DNA of 9,985 bases from Bacilli bacterium (GCA_016296945.1 JAEDHQ010000059.1:1-9985); one strand, 5' to 3'; numbered from the stretch's first letter, positions 1-7,900 are shown. Made by a program: numbers and translations. The notes: generated from the letters alone by a model not told the origin.

Positions 1-150
1 TTTATAAAGCATTCTTTTCACTCCAAGTACTATTCAGAATTATTTTACCTCTTTTAAAAACAAGTTAATAGGCACATTTATTCTTATTATTTTGTTTTTT
101 TAGTCTACACTCTCGCAGATGAGGAAATAATAAAATTCCAACTACGTACA

Positions 151-576
151 TTAACCTGCCAAATAAACCTTAATTACTAACTCTAAATTTTTACCATCCC
201 AATGAAAAGTTTTTACACGACCAAATAGAAGATTTCCCGCATCAATTAGGCGACTAAATATCAAATTATGTTCGTGTGGAACATAGCCCAGTTTTAGGCC
301 AGAAGGCGTAGTAACAGAAATTGCATTCTTATCGTATTTATTATCTGCTTCACGTATTAGTAAAACTGGGTCGTTTTCCTTTAAGCGAGGAACTATTTTA
401 TCTTCTAAATGCAAATAGTCCGAGCCACGTACCTCACATCCATATAGAAACGTACTATGACTTTCTCCAGATTGTTTATAGTATATCTTTTTCAATTCAG
501 TCATTTGATTTTCCAAATTACTAATTCGATCCATCAAATCTGTAATTAAAACATCATCATTCCTGTACATACTCAT
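151..576 (-). CDS. HIRAN-domain protein, small
   Basis: The 141-residue product has an N-terminal stretch (about residues 10-35, LMDRISNLENQMTELKKIYY) with heptad-like hydrophobic spacing that suggests a short coiled coil. It is followed by a HIRAN-like domain (about 42-140). The recognisable core is LLIREADNKYDKNAISV (about 72-88), then G-LKLGYVPHEHN and a hydrophobic segment with LIDAG. HIRAN domains bind DNA ends or stalled forks and are often fused to helicases or nucleases; stand-alone copies are common in Firmicutes and their role is unknown. No catalytic domain is visible. Two starts are possible (MSM): 576, or 570 two codons later; the ribosome binding site upstream is weak (GAGAAAGAG). 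The gene reads toward the left edge of the window and away from the CRISPR locus, so a functional link is unproven. The domain call rests on motif recognition only. Confidence 0.8.
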   Translation of the reverse strand: MSMYRNDDVLITDLMDRISNLENQMTELKKIYYKQSGESHSTFLYGCEVRGSDYLHLEDKIVPRLKENDPVLLIREADNKYDKNAISVTTPSGLKLGYVPHEHNLIFSRLIDAGNLLFGRVKTFHWDGKNLELVIKVYLAG

Positions 577-996
577 TACATTTACTCTTTCTCTTGAATA
601 ATTTTAGGTTTAGTTTGCCAGTTCTTTGAAATACGGTTTATTTTTTTCTATACTTATATTCTACAAAAAGGATATGCCTAAATTCTATGATTTTAATAAT
701 ATCATTGGTTTATCTTTATTATCTTTTCTACATGATTAATAGAGCAAGCAAAACTATGACTCATCCAACAAGATGAAAATACATAACTACCTCATAACTA
801 TCTAAAATAGAGAAAATATTCCACACCTTACTATTTCATATAAACAACACTTTAAATTATCAATTATGCATGTTTTCAGTCCACCCAATCCTCATATAGG
901 TACTCCTAAAGGCATCAGTTTTATATTAAAGTTTATTAAGATAGTTATTAATTTAAGTGCATTCAATGCAGGATTATAGATAAAATATAGTGTGAG
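577..996. other. Intergenic region, no gene seen
   Basis: About 420 bp of very AT-rich DNA between the HIRAN gene and the two small plus-strand genes. Stop codons are dense in all frames and I see no remnant of a recognisable protein. The only structure I can support is the promoter-like sequence and palindrome at its right end, listed separately. Confidence 0.6.
952..980 (+). promoter_or_regulatory. Putative promoter with palindromic operator for the two small genes
   Basis: A weak -35 (TTTAAG, 952-957) and a -10-like TATAGA (975-980) are separated by 17 bp. The spacer holds the perfect palindrome TGCATTCAATGCA (958-970). A dyad between the promoter elements is typical of repressor operators, but neither hexamer is strong and no regulator is known. 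The start point would lie just before the ribosome binding site at 994-1000. Confidence 0.35.
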
Positions 997-1005
997 GTGG
1001 TCAAT

Positions 1006-1191
1006 ATGATAGCAATACCTAAAGAGTTAAATAATATGCTAACTTTTCCTAAAGATAAACCTGTACCAATATTGAAGAAAGGCGCAAATAACACGCAAAA
1101 AATAATCTATGCCGATTTCATAACTGAACTCCTATCTGATAAAACATGTTGCAGATATGAAGATGATTTTTTTCAACCACATAAAGGCTAA
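1006..1191 (+). CDS. Small hypothetical protein, first of a two-gene unit
   Basis: I do not recognise this protein. The preferred start is ATG at 1006, because GAGGTGG at 994-1000 sits 5 nt upstream as a ribosome binding site. The in-frame GTG at 997 would overlap that site. The product is 61 residues, soluble, with no signal peptide or membrane segment: it begins MIAIPKELNNML, has a basic middle (ILKKGANNTQK), and ends in an acidic and aromatic stretch (YEDDFFQPHKG) containing a Cys pair (TCCRYE). The stop lies 2 nt before the next start, so the two genes are almost certainly co-transcribed, probably from the palindrome-containing promoter at 952-980. Two small adjacent genes could be a toxin-antitoxin or immunity pair, but nothing in the sequence shows this. 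Confidence 0.6.
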   Translation: MIAIPKELNNMLTFPKDKPVPILKKGANNTQKIIYADFITELLSDKTCCRYEDDFFQPHKG

Positions 1192-1193
1192 GT

Positions 1194-1424
1194 ATGGTAA
1201 CAATTATATTAGTATCAAATTCAAATAAAGAAGTTATCTATAAATTTTTAGATGGTAATAATAATTATAAGGGACAAATAACGGTCAATAAGGCTGATTT
1301 ATCTTATAAATTAAAAGATAAAGAAAAATTTACTAATTCATATGAAATCCAAGCGTATAGATTAGTTAAGCGATGTATTGAACTAAATAAATATCCTCCA
1401 ATAGCATCAAAAGGTTGGGGCTAA
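1194..1424 (+). CDS. Small hypothetical protein, second of a two-gene unit
   Basis: I do not recognise this 76-residue protein. It begins MVTIILVSNSNKEVIYKFLDG, which looks like a beta-hairpin. A lysine-rich middle (KADLSYKLKDKEK) follows, then a probable helix (YEIQAYRLVKRCIELNKY), and the end is PPIASKGWG. AAAGG six bases before the ATG is a good ribosome binding site lying inside the end of the preceding gene, which implies translational coupling. No membrane segment or catalytic motif is visible. It converges with the unknown minus-strand gene at 1523-1780. The 98 bp between them hold a 7-bp inverted repeat (TTATTCA/TGAATAA) but no convincing terminator. Confidence 0.65.
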   Translation: MVTIILVSNSNKEVIYKFLDGNNNYKGQITVNKADLSYKLKDKEKFTNSYEIQAYRLVKRCIELNKYPPIASKGWG

Positions 1425-1522
1425 AATTTTACTTCTATATTTTTTGATCTTTCATGAAATTATATGGAATTATTTATACTGCTTATTCATCCTTGTTTTT
1501 ATCTGAATAAACCTGAACCCAT

Positions 1523-1780
1523 TTACTCCTTCGACCAGTCTGCATAATCCCACGCAGCCTCAAGTCTTAGACCGTCCTCATTTAATTCCCCCGCTTCATT
1601 CAATGAGGTAGCTATATAATCCCCAACTATATCAAAGTAATAATCATAATCCCTTTCATTTTGCATAGGTACATTAACAATTCCATTTTCTTCATAACTA
1701 TTCTTAAATTTAATAAACAAACTAGGATATGTTGTTCTAATGAATAGAAAATCATCCTTTTTAAATCTTAGATTTCTCAT
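1523..1780 (-). CDS. Small acidic hypothetical protein
   Basis: I do not recognise this 85-residue protein. The N-terminus is basic (MRNLRFKKDDFLF). The rest is strongly acidic and aromatic (NERDYDYYFDIVGDYIATS) and ends with NEDGLRLEAAWDYADWSKE. There is no signal peptide or membrane segment. The composition resembles small immunity or antitoxin proteins, but that is only an impression. The ATG at 1780 is the only upstream start possible: an in-frame TAG lies four codons before it. The nearest ribosome-binding-like sequence (AAAGGA) is about 15 nt upstream, longer than usual. It is transcribed divergently from the possible small gene at 1853-1999. Confidence 0.6.
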   Translation of the reverse strand: MRNLRFKKDDFLFIRTTYPSLFIKFKNSYEENGIVNVPMQNERDYDYYFDIVGDYIATSLNEAGELNEDGLRLEAAWDYADWSKE

Positions 1781-1852
1781 TTTTCTGTTCTATTGTCCTT
1801 TTAAAACCAGAGATTTTAATTAATAATAGTTAAATTATTGAAGGTGTGTCTT

Positions 1853-1999
1853 TTGACCAAAAATAAAACCAAAAGAAACGAAAACATAGTCTGGTTAACA
1901 GACGTTAAGTTCTCTGAAGAATATTTTAATTTCTTAAAGGTAAAAGAAAATGGTAATTTAGATAAGATCCCCAAATTCAACAAAGCAAAAAGTCATTAA
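1853..1999 (+). CDS. Possible 48-residue basic protein with TTG start
   Basis: An open frame of 48 codons starts at TTG 1853, with AAGGTG at 1841-1846 (6 nt before the start) as a plausible ribosome binding site. It ends at TAA 1997-1999. The peptide begins MTKNKTKRNENIVWLTDVKF, continues with an aromatic segment SEEYFNFLKVKENG and ends KFNKAKSH. It is highly basic at both ends. Its stop codon lies inside the left arm of the hairpin that terminates the CRISPR array from the other side. No family is recognised. Length and the TTG start make this uncertain; codon use is consistent with a real gene but the region is AT-rich. Confidence 0.4.
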   Translation: MTKNKTKRNENIVWLTDVKFSEEYFNFLKVKENGNLDKIPKFNKAKSH

Positions 2000-2028
2000 T
2001 ATCAATATTTTTAATTAATACTAATGAC
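1987..2028 (-). terminator. Intrinsic terminator downstream of the CRISPR array
   Basis: GTCATTA at 1992-1998 pairs with TAATGAC at 2022-2028. The stem continues inward with two mismatches to about 13 bp. Read on the minus strand it is followed by TTTTT, as expected for termination of the precursor crRNA transcript beyond the oldest repeat. On the plus strand it has no T-run. Confidence 0.6.
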
Positions 2029-2035
2029 CTTTATA

Positions 2036-2863
2036 AAGAGTACCATATTTGATCTAACAACCATCTAAAACGTTATAATCCTCTTGTATAATTATATTTT
2101 TGATCTAAACTTTATTCATCTAATAACCATCTAAAACCTTTTGCTTTATCTTCAACATCATCCATAGGATCTAAACCTTATTGATCTAACAACCATCTAA
2201 AACATCAATACCGTACAGGTTTTTAATTGTATCGATCTAAACCTTATTGATCTAACAACCATCTAAAACTGACTACCGTTTTAAATCCTCTAACTATTTG
2301 ATCTAAACCTTATTGATCTAACAACCATCTAAAACATCAACTTAATAAAACTATTTTTCCTTATGGATCTAAACCTTATTGATCTAACAACCATCTAAAA
2401 CAGACGGAACAACCAGCAAAATTGAATAAAAGATCTAAACCTTATTGATCTAACAACCATCTAAAACCTACAGTATAAGCATTAATTTAATATTTTTGAT
2501 CTAAACCTTATTGATCTAACAACCATCTAAAACCGATTTTGCTCGATTTTTAAACGGCAAAACGATCTAAACCTTATTGATCTAACAACCATCTAAAACT
2601 TGCTCAAATGATGAACAAATTGTGTGTAAGATCTAAACCTTATTGATCTAACAACCATCTAAAACCAGCTAACCAACGTGTTCTATTAGCAGAACGATCT
2701 AAACCTTATTGATCTAACAACCATCTAAAACATTAGTTATGTATGAGGATAAGTAGCATGTGATCTAAACCTTATTGATCTAACAACCATCTAAAACTTC
2801 ATAATCAACGAAATAGTCAAAACGCTCGATCTAAACCTTATTGATCTAACAACCATCTAAAAC
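2036..2863 (-). CRISPR. Type II-A CRISPR array, 12 spacers of 30 nt
   Basis: Repeats of 36 nt begin at 2102, 2168, 2234, 2300, 2366, 2432, 2498, 2564, 2630, 2696, 2762 and 2828. They are separated by 30-nt spacers with no length variation. On the minus strand, the transcribed sense, the repeat begins GTTTTAGATGGTTG and ends GGTTTAGATC, matching the anti-repeat of the tracrRNA at 4817-4853. The leader end is at 2863, next to csn2. The distal end is decayed: the repeat at 2102 has three substitutions, and a thirteenth unit (2036-2071) keeps only about 23 nt of repeat. The repeats from 2168 to 2828 are identical. All spacers differ from each other. I cannot assign targets without a database search, and no spacer obviously matches elsewhere in this window. 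Confidence 0.99.
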
Positions 2864-2900
2864 CGACAATTTATAATTATCTTTTAATGATAGCTGTCAG
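2864..2900 (-). promoter_or_regulatory. Very short CRISPR leader with putative array promoter
   Basis: Only 33 bp separate the csn2 stop codon from the first repeat. On the minus strand, CTGACA (2900-2895, overlapping the csn2 stop) resembles a -35. TTATAA/TATAAA (2876-2870) could be a -10 at 18-19 bp spacing. Transcription would then start about at the leader-repeat junction. No terminator separates csn2 from the array, so read-through from the cas genes could also supply pre-crRNA. The leader ends in AATTGTCG, where Cas1-Cas2 would recognise the integration site. Confidence 0.45.
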
Positions 2901-3565
2901 TACCAATCAACAAGGTCCTGATCAATGTAGAAATAATCAGCATCTTTCGGATAAACCAGAATATCCTTAGATGTGAATTCTATTAAAATCATTTTCAATT
3001 TCATTGACTTTAGCAAATTGTTCAACATGTTTAACTGTGTACTATCTAAATAATGAGCGACATTACAAACAACTGGCACAGTCTTCAAATTACATGTTTG
3101 ATGGATTCTTAAGATCGATTCAATTATAGCATAGGGCTCTTTTAAAAACTTAGAATCTAAATGCAAATTCTCTAATTTTAGAAACTTCTTTAAATCCTCA
3201 CTAAAATCAAGTTCTAGCGGTAAATCTTCTAAAAATAATGAATCCTGAACTAAAGATTCTAAATTATAATATGCTTTTATTATCTTATTTCGATTATCTT
3301 CATCTAAATTTTCGATATATTTTTTTACAATCAGAAGCATATATTTATCTAAAATATTTTTAGTTAGTAGAAGGTCTCCAATAAAATCAAAATTTTTATT
3401 AATATCTAGTTGATTATATTCATCATCAGAAATCAAAATCATTTGCTTCTCATTCTGAAAACTTTGCGTAATATCCTGATACGCTATTGGACTAGAGGTT
3501 GCGATTATCTGCATACCATAGCCATTTAAACTCATTTTTTTATGCGATAAATATGAAAAAATCAT
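2897..3565 (-). CDS. csn2: Csn2, type II-A spacer-acquisition protein
   Basis: Csn2 forms a tetrameric ring that binds double-stranded DNA ends and is needed with Cas1, Cas2 and Cas9 for spacer acquisition in type II-A systems. The 222-residue length fits the short Csn2 class. Conservation is low as usual, but the C-terminal pattern ILVYPKDADYFYIDQDLV matches the family's typical ending (a hydrophobic strand, then P-x-x-x-DYF-x-I), and the beta strand KTVPVVCNVAHYLD precedes it. The middle is helical and acidic (residues about 60-140), as expected for the coiled-coil leg domain. The start at 3565 overlaps the cas2 stop as ATGA, so translation is probably coupled; AGGA lies 10 nt upstream. An in-frame Met at codon 11 is an alternative. 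Position and order (cas1-cas2-csn2-array) settle the identification. Confidence 0.95.
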   Translation of the reverse strand: MIFSYLSHKKMSLNGYGMQIIATSSPIAYQDITQSFQNEKQMILISDDEYNQLDINKNFDFIGDLLLTKNILDKYMLLIVKKYIENLDEDNRNKIIKAYYNLESLVQDSLFLEDLPLELDFSEDLKKFLKLENLHLDSKFLKEPYAIIESILRIHQTCNLKTVPVVCNVAHYLDSTQLNMLNNLLKSMKLKMILIEFTSKDILVYPKDADYFYIDQDLVDWY

Positions 3566-3882
3566 AAAATCACTGTCCTATCTGAACTATTTCTTACATC
3601 TCTAACTGGATCGCCGACTAAGAAATGCATATCATTGTATTGCTTTTCTGTAACCATTAAAGATTGAACAACCCCACTAGTTGGTAAGAAACTTTTTATT
3701 CTATTTTCTAAAAATGTAGCTGTTTTCCGACTCACACATACTCTCTCATAGATAGAATATTGAATCATTAAAAATCCTTCATTAATTAGTCGCTTACGAA
3801 ATTGTCTGTACTCTCTTCTCTCATCAGCCGTATCGACAGGTAAATCAAACATTATCATTAATCGCATCATTCGGTACCTCAT
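3562..3882 (-). CDS. cas2: Cas2, CRISPR adaptation endoribonuclease-fold subunit
   Basis: Cas2 dimerises and bridges two Cas1 dimers in the integrase that inserts new spacers at the leader end. The 106-residue length is normal. The ferredoxin-like first strand is RLMIMFDLPVDT, with the family aspartate at D13. It is followed by the helix ERREYRQFRKRLINEGF and the second strand MIQYSIYERV, then LPTSGVVQSLMVTEKQY and VGDPV near the end. This arrangement matches type II-A Cas2. The start overlaps cas1 by 38 bp in another frame, and GGAG 7 nt before the ATG is a good ribosome binding site inside cas1. The stop overlaps the csn2 start. It is clearly part of the cas1-cas2-csn2 operon. Confidence 0.97.
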   Translation of the reverse strand: MRYRMMRLMIMFDLPVDTADERREYRQFRKRLINEGFLMIQYSIYERVCVSRKTATFLENRIKSFLPTSGVVQSLMVTEKQYNDMHFLVGDPVRDVRNSSDRTVIL

Positions 3883-4753
3883 GAATTAGCTCCATTTCTA
3901 TTTTTACTTTATCAATTTCACCACTTAAAAATCTTAAACAATCTCTTACATAAACCGTGATTGCATTAGATAAAATTGTTCTTTTTCTATTAAATTTTAT
4001 TTCTAAACTTAATAGTTCTACTAAACCAAATTTAATATCAGGAGTAAATTCACTAATATTTTCATGTGCTTTTACCCAGTAGTCTACAACCGGTCTAAAT
4101 GGTTCCATTAGATCAGAGCCGAGATTAAATTGATTTTCTTGAGAATGATGATGAATACCTAAATAAGATAAATATCCATTGACTGCAATTTCTCGATCAA
4201 AAGCAGAGAGTAAAATTGCATACCCATAATCTAGGGCTGCATTAATTACATCCGAATTTCTCCTAATAAAATCTTTTCCAAACATTTTCATAAAATATTT
4301 TCTAGCTGCTAAGGCTTCCCGATTAGTTGAGTCATTAATTTCAATTCGATCGAGCTCCTCCTGAATGTCTTCCCCATCCAATTTATAATTCTGCAATACT
4401 GCAATTTGATTTTGAATTTTTCTAGTGACAATTTTTGTCCATAATAATTCTTTACGTTTCTCATTCCACCGAAATTGATTTTCTAATTTAGCCAAATTTC
4501 TGCTTCCGGGATAATAGTCAACCGTCTCACTAATTGGTTGATACTTATCATCTACAAATATTACCTTAGATTGTTTTTCAGCCAGTTTACTGATCAGTGC
4601 ACTAGTAATTACTGCCTGAGAAGTAGAAATTAAGACCAAATTTATATCATCAATTGGAATCTGATTCACCCCATCTCTTGTTTGAACAATCATCATATTC
4701 ATTGAATAAGTTAATTTTGCATGCTGTGTTATTATCACAGACCGCCATCCTAT
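3845..4753 (-). CDS. cas1: Cas1, CRISPR integrase (probable AUA start)
   Basis: Cas1 is the metal-dependent integrase of spacer acquisition. Counting from the upstream ATG at 4780 (311 residues), the conserved metal ligands are E155 (NRE), H211 (GIHHHSQENQF) and E226 (SDLMEPFRP), equivalent to E149, H205 and E220 of the S. pyogenes protein. Type II-A Cas1 proteins begin M-(A)GWR. Here the codon before GWR is ATA at 4753-4751, and a perfect AAGGAGG (4766-4760) stands 6 nt before it. The ATG at 4780 would add nine residues (MYFYTRRKN) encoded by the ribosome binding site itself, has no binding site of its own, and lies about at the predicted transcript start. The next in-frame candidate, GTG at 4738, is 21 nt from the binding site. 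I therefore place the start at the ATA. The cas1 identity is certain; the start is inferred. Confidence 0.93.
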   Translation of the reverse strand: MGWRSVIITQHAKLTYSMNMMIVQTRDGVNQIPIDDINLVLISTSQAVITSALISKLAEKQSKVIFVDDKYQPISETVDYYPGSRNLAKLENQFRWNEKRKELLWTKIVTRKIQNQIAVLQNYKLDGEDIQEELDRIEINDSTNREALAARKYFMKMFGKDFIRRNSDVINAALDYGYAILLSAFDREIAVNGYLSYLGIHHHSQENQFNLGSDLMEPFRPVVDYWVKAHENISEFTPDIKFGLVELLSLEIKFNRKRTILSNAITVYVRDCLRFLSGEIDKVKIEMELIHEVPNDAINDNV

Positions 4754-4759
4754 ATTCTT

Positions 4760-4766
4760 CCTCCTT
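4760..4766 (-). promoter_or_regulatory. Ribosome binding site that decides the cas1 start
   Basis: AAGGAGG on the minus strand is a perfect Shine-Dalgarno sequence. It lies inside the frame opened by the ATG at 4780 and 6 nt before the ATA at 4753. Its position is the main argument against the upstream ATG. The same bases overlap the putative -35 of the tracrRNA promoter on the other strand. Confidence 0.8.
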
Positions 4767-4815
4767 GTATAAAAATACATTTCATGATACTATTACTGTG
4801 TTGGGTAGCTCCCAA
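4765..4815. promoter_or_regulatory. Overlapping divergent promoters for tracrRNA (+) and cas1 (-)
   Basis: On the plus strand, TTGTAT (4765-4770), a 17-bp spacer and TACTAT (4788-4793) form a weak promoter that would start tracrRNA near 4799. On the minus strand, TTGGGA (4815-4810), 17 bp and TAGTAT (4792-4787) form a promoter that would start the cas1 mRNA near 4780. The two -10 boxes occupy nearly the same base pairs, so the promoters should compete for RNA polymerase. Hexamers match the consensus only partly; start sites are inferred. Confidence 0.4.
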
Positions 4816-4917
4816 CATCTAAACTTTATTGATCTAACAACTAGATTTAAAATCAAGCAATGCATCTTTTGATGCAAAGTTTCAATATTTGTCCCACGTT
4901 ATCGAGGGACTTTTTTT
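4799..4917 (+). ncRNA. tracrRNA
   Basis: The trans-activating RNA pairs with repeats in pre-crRNA, allows RNase III cutting and holds the guide in Cas9. The anti-repeat is 4817-4853. A lower stem (TAAAAT, 4848-4853) pairs with GUUUUA of the repeat. A bulge follows, with GATT (4844-4847) opposite GA. Then 4817-4843 pairs continuously with the remainder of the repeat, with only G-U wobbles. The nexus is a double stem, AAGC (4855-4858) with GTTT (4879-4882) enclosing TGCATC/GATGCA (4861-4876), the form described for lactobacilli. The terminator is GTCCC (4891-4895)/GGGAC (4906-4910) followed by seven T. A perfect hairpin GTTGGG-TAGCT-CCCAAC (4800-4816) caps the 5' end. The RNA is transcribed opposite to all cas genes. 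The 5' end is approximate. Confidence 0.95.
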
Positions 4918-4921
4918 ATAC

Positions 4922-4957
4922 AAAAAATAGGGAATCACATTGGTGGTTCCCTATTTT
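4922..4957. terminator. Terminator of cas9, symmetrical hairpin
   Basis: AAAATAGGGAA (4924-4934) pairs perfectly with TTCCCTATTTT (4947-4957), and CAC/GTG pair within the loop. On the minus strand it follows the cas9 stop codon within 5 nt and ends in a run of T, so it should stop the cas9 transcript before cas1. On the plus strand it lies just past the tracrRNA terminator and could act as a backup. Confidence 0.85.
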
Positions 4958-4959
4958 CT

Positions 4960-7900
4960 TTACAAATCTGAAATCTTAACGCTCTTTTTAAATAAACCTG
5001 TTGGTGATTGATAAATTAACTTTGCATTTTCTGAGAGTATTACGCCATTAGGAAACTGCATAAATCCTAATGGTGTTGACAACCCAATAGTTGGGATTTT
5101 TGTCATTACTGCATTATCATGCAATCCCTCCAAAACTTTTAAGATGGTATCTTTTTTATCCTCTAGAGATAATTTAATGAATTTTCCCCTTCCTGAATGC
5201 AGTTTTTCTCTAAATTTATTGATATCAAATAAAGGCAAATATTTATCAACTTTATCCAGTATTTCATCATAAGCCTTGATCAATGCGTCATTTTCATCAC
5301 TATCTTTATCAAAATTATTCGTAATAGCTTTCATTGACTCAGTTGATAATGTTAGTTGTTTAGCATTATATACATATGTCGAGCTACCAAGCATGAATTT
5401 CTTATCTCCATCTTGAATTACTTGCTTATATGGGATTTTTGACTTAACTATTTCAAATGAGGTAATCTTTTTATCTCTTTTTCCATTCTTGTTATACAAA
5501 ATTCTTGGTGTAAGTATTTCTTTTAAATAAGACTTGTAGTGATCTTCCTTCTCTGCCTTTTTTAAATTAACTAATTCTCTGGTAGGTATTCCTAAAATCT
5601 TATATTCTGTTCCTTTTTTCTTGTCTATTCTCACAATTACCATATAAGCATCAGAATTATTTGTATATCCACCATATATATCAGGCGACATCCCCATCTT
5701 CTTAGGAATCAAATTACGAGGGGCTTTAACAGCGTCATGACTGAATCGTGGATAGACAGTCATCTTAAACATTTCTTGATCTCTAGTTTCTGTTTCTCGA
5801 GAGACAAGCATATATTTAAATTGATATGCTCTCTTCAATTTTTTAGCTATTTCTTTACTATTTTCTGATTTATTTTTCAAAAGTTGTGAGATAAAAGAGA
5901 ATTTTCTAGTCTTATTAAAAATTGCCTTTTCTTTATCAGGGTCAGAGCTAAATTTCTTATATTGACCATAAACAAAGAATGGACGTAAATTAGGATAGTT
6001 TTGATATAAAAGATTGCCACAAATCGCTGAAAGATACGCATCTATTGCATGATGATAGTCGTTTACCTCTCTACTCTTGTATAGATCGAACTTTTCTCGT
6101 AAATAGTGATTATATTTGGCTTTCACGGTTATTATCTCAGTATTAGGATAGCGAGACTGTAAAATAGTTGAAACTAGTTTAATAATTTGACTTGTTTCAA
6201 CTAATTGACGTCGAATAAAACCTGCAGACTTATATTTATTAATATGATCTGGATCTGTCAATAAGTTGTTATATTTGGTCTTACTAATTAAACCAATATT
6301 CTTCCATTCTTCCCACATTTTTCTAATAGTCATGCCTAAATTAGCAGCCATTTCATTACCGAACAATTTTACTGGTACATTATCCGATTTACCATTATTT
6401 ACTGCTCTAGAAACCAAAACTCTATTATCTAAAGCATCATCTTTAATGAAACTTTGTGGCAAAATATGGTCAATATCATATTTTTGAATCTCGTCAATAT
6501 TAATTGGTTCTCCAGTATAGGCATCCCTACCAAGTTGCATAAAATATAGATAATATTTATCTTGCACAAGTTTTTTATCTTTAATAGCTTCATTTAACTC
6601 TTCTGCAATTGTCTTAGATGCTAATTCAGTTGACAAATCTTTATAAACTTTTTGCAGCTTACTTCCTCTAGTTTGACTTCTCTTAGGATTCTCATCGGCA
6701 TCTCTAGTAAATTCTATTGCAATCTGTTTAGGAACTTTTCCAGAAGCTGCTTTGACAATGTCATCAACCACTTTAATTACTTGACGAATTGCTTTTTTGT
6801 TTGCAGGTGAAGTATAAGCATTATTTAAAATATCTTCTACACTAGTAGCAACTAATAAATTTTGATTAGCTTTTGCAATTGCATCTTTAAAGTCAGCTTG
6901 AGTTACTATCTGCATAAAATTATTTTGACTATCCCAAAGTTGCTCAATAATAGTTTGACCATTATGATCATGCAATTGAGCTAATAATTTTTTAGATAGT
7001 CTACCCCATCCCTGTAACCTAATATTACTTAGAGCATTAATCTGCTTCTCATTCAGCCAGTCAATAGATCTCAGCTTTTCTTTATAGATGGATTTATCTT
7101 CAAAAATTGTTGACCATTCGATAATCTTTTCAAAATCATTTCGATATTTTAAGTCATCAATTTGATTGTCAAAAATATTCAAATTTTTAAATCTATTATA
7201 TGTAGTTAACCCAGAATTGAACTTCTTCTCATCGGCTAATCCTTTAATTTCAACCTTAACCAAATTATGATTTTCTTTTAGATAGTTTTCTAATTTCTTT
7301 ACCGTTACAGTGGTATGTTTCTTAAACAAGTTCTCATATATTTCTTGTTTCAAATCAACTGATATTCGCTTACCATTAATTCTGATATTATTAAGCTCAT
7401 TTAACACCGTAAATTTTTGGTAAAGGAGACTATTAGCAGGCAAGACATCTTCGCCAAATAAGTAAGTATCTTTAGTTGTCATCCGCTTAATAAACTTATT
7501 AGCGGATTCAATACGATCAACTTTTTGATCAAAATTCCATGGTGTTATTCGACCCTCTTCTTTTCGAATCATCCATGCAAAATTTTGATTTTTCTTTGTT
7601 TGAATATCTTTGGTAGACTCATTTGGCGAAATCAATGGTCCAACATAATATGGAACTCTAAACCTGATTAACTCATCTAGCTTATACGGTGCTTCTTTCA
7701 AATGTGACGAAACAGGATTAATCTCTTTTAAGAATGGATAATACTTACTCTGATTTTCAATAATTTTATCCAGTTCTAATTGCTGTAATTGATAAGGAAT
7801 TACACCGTTAGCATTAGTCCTTTGTTTTGGCATAAAGGAATCTAGTTCTATTTTCTTTTTTATTTCTTTAGATGCTCGAGAATCATCCAAATTTTTATTA

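Noticed and set aside
860..895. Eleven-codon frame on the minus strand (MRIGWTENMHN) with AGGAG before it
   Set aside because: Too short to support as a gene and no context; the binding-site-like sequence can arise by chance.
1431..1500. Terminator between the convergent small genes
   Set aside because: The 7-bp inverted repeat TTATTCA/TGAATAA has no T-run on the proper side and a long loop.
3360..3376. Second target of the predicted guide inside csn2 (TTTAGTTAGTA, 11-nt seed match on the plus strand)
   Set aside because: The 3' flank is GAAG, not NTAA, and there is no promoter there. It shows that 11-nt matches can occur by chance in this AT-rich DNA, so the promoter match rests on its PAM and position as well as on its length.
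4748..4750. ATG just after the cas1 ribosome binding site as the cas1 start
   Set aside because: It is out of frame with cas1 (the bases are split between GGA and TGG) and would need a frameshift.
6266..6487. Plus-strand open frame inside cas9, and similar ones at 8339-8635, 4654-4872 and 321-524
   Set aside because: They are antisense to genes with clear protein families or to the tracrRNA, lack good ribosome binding sites and encode no recognisable protein.
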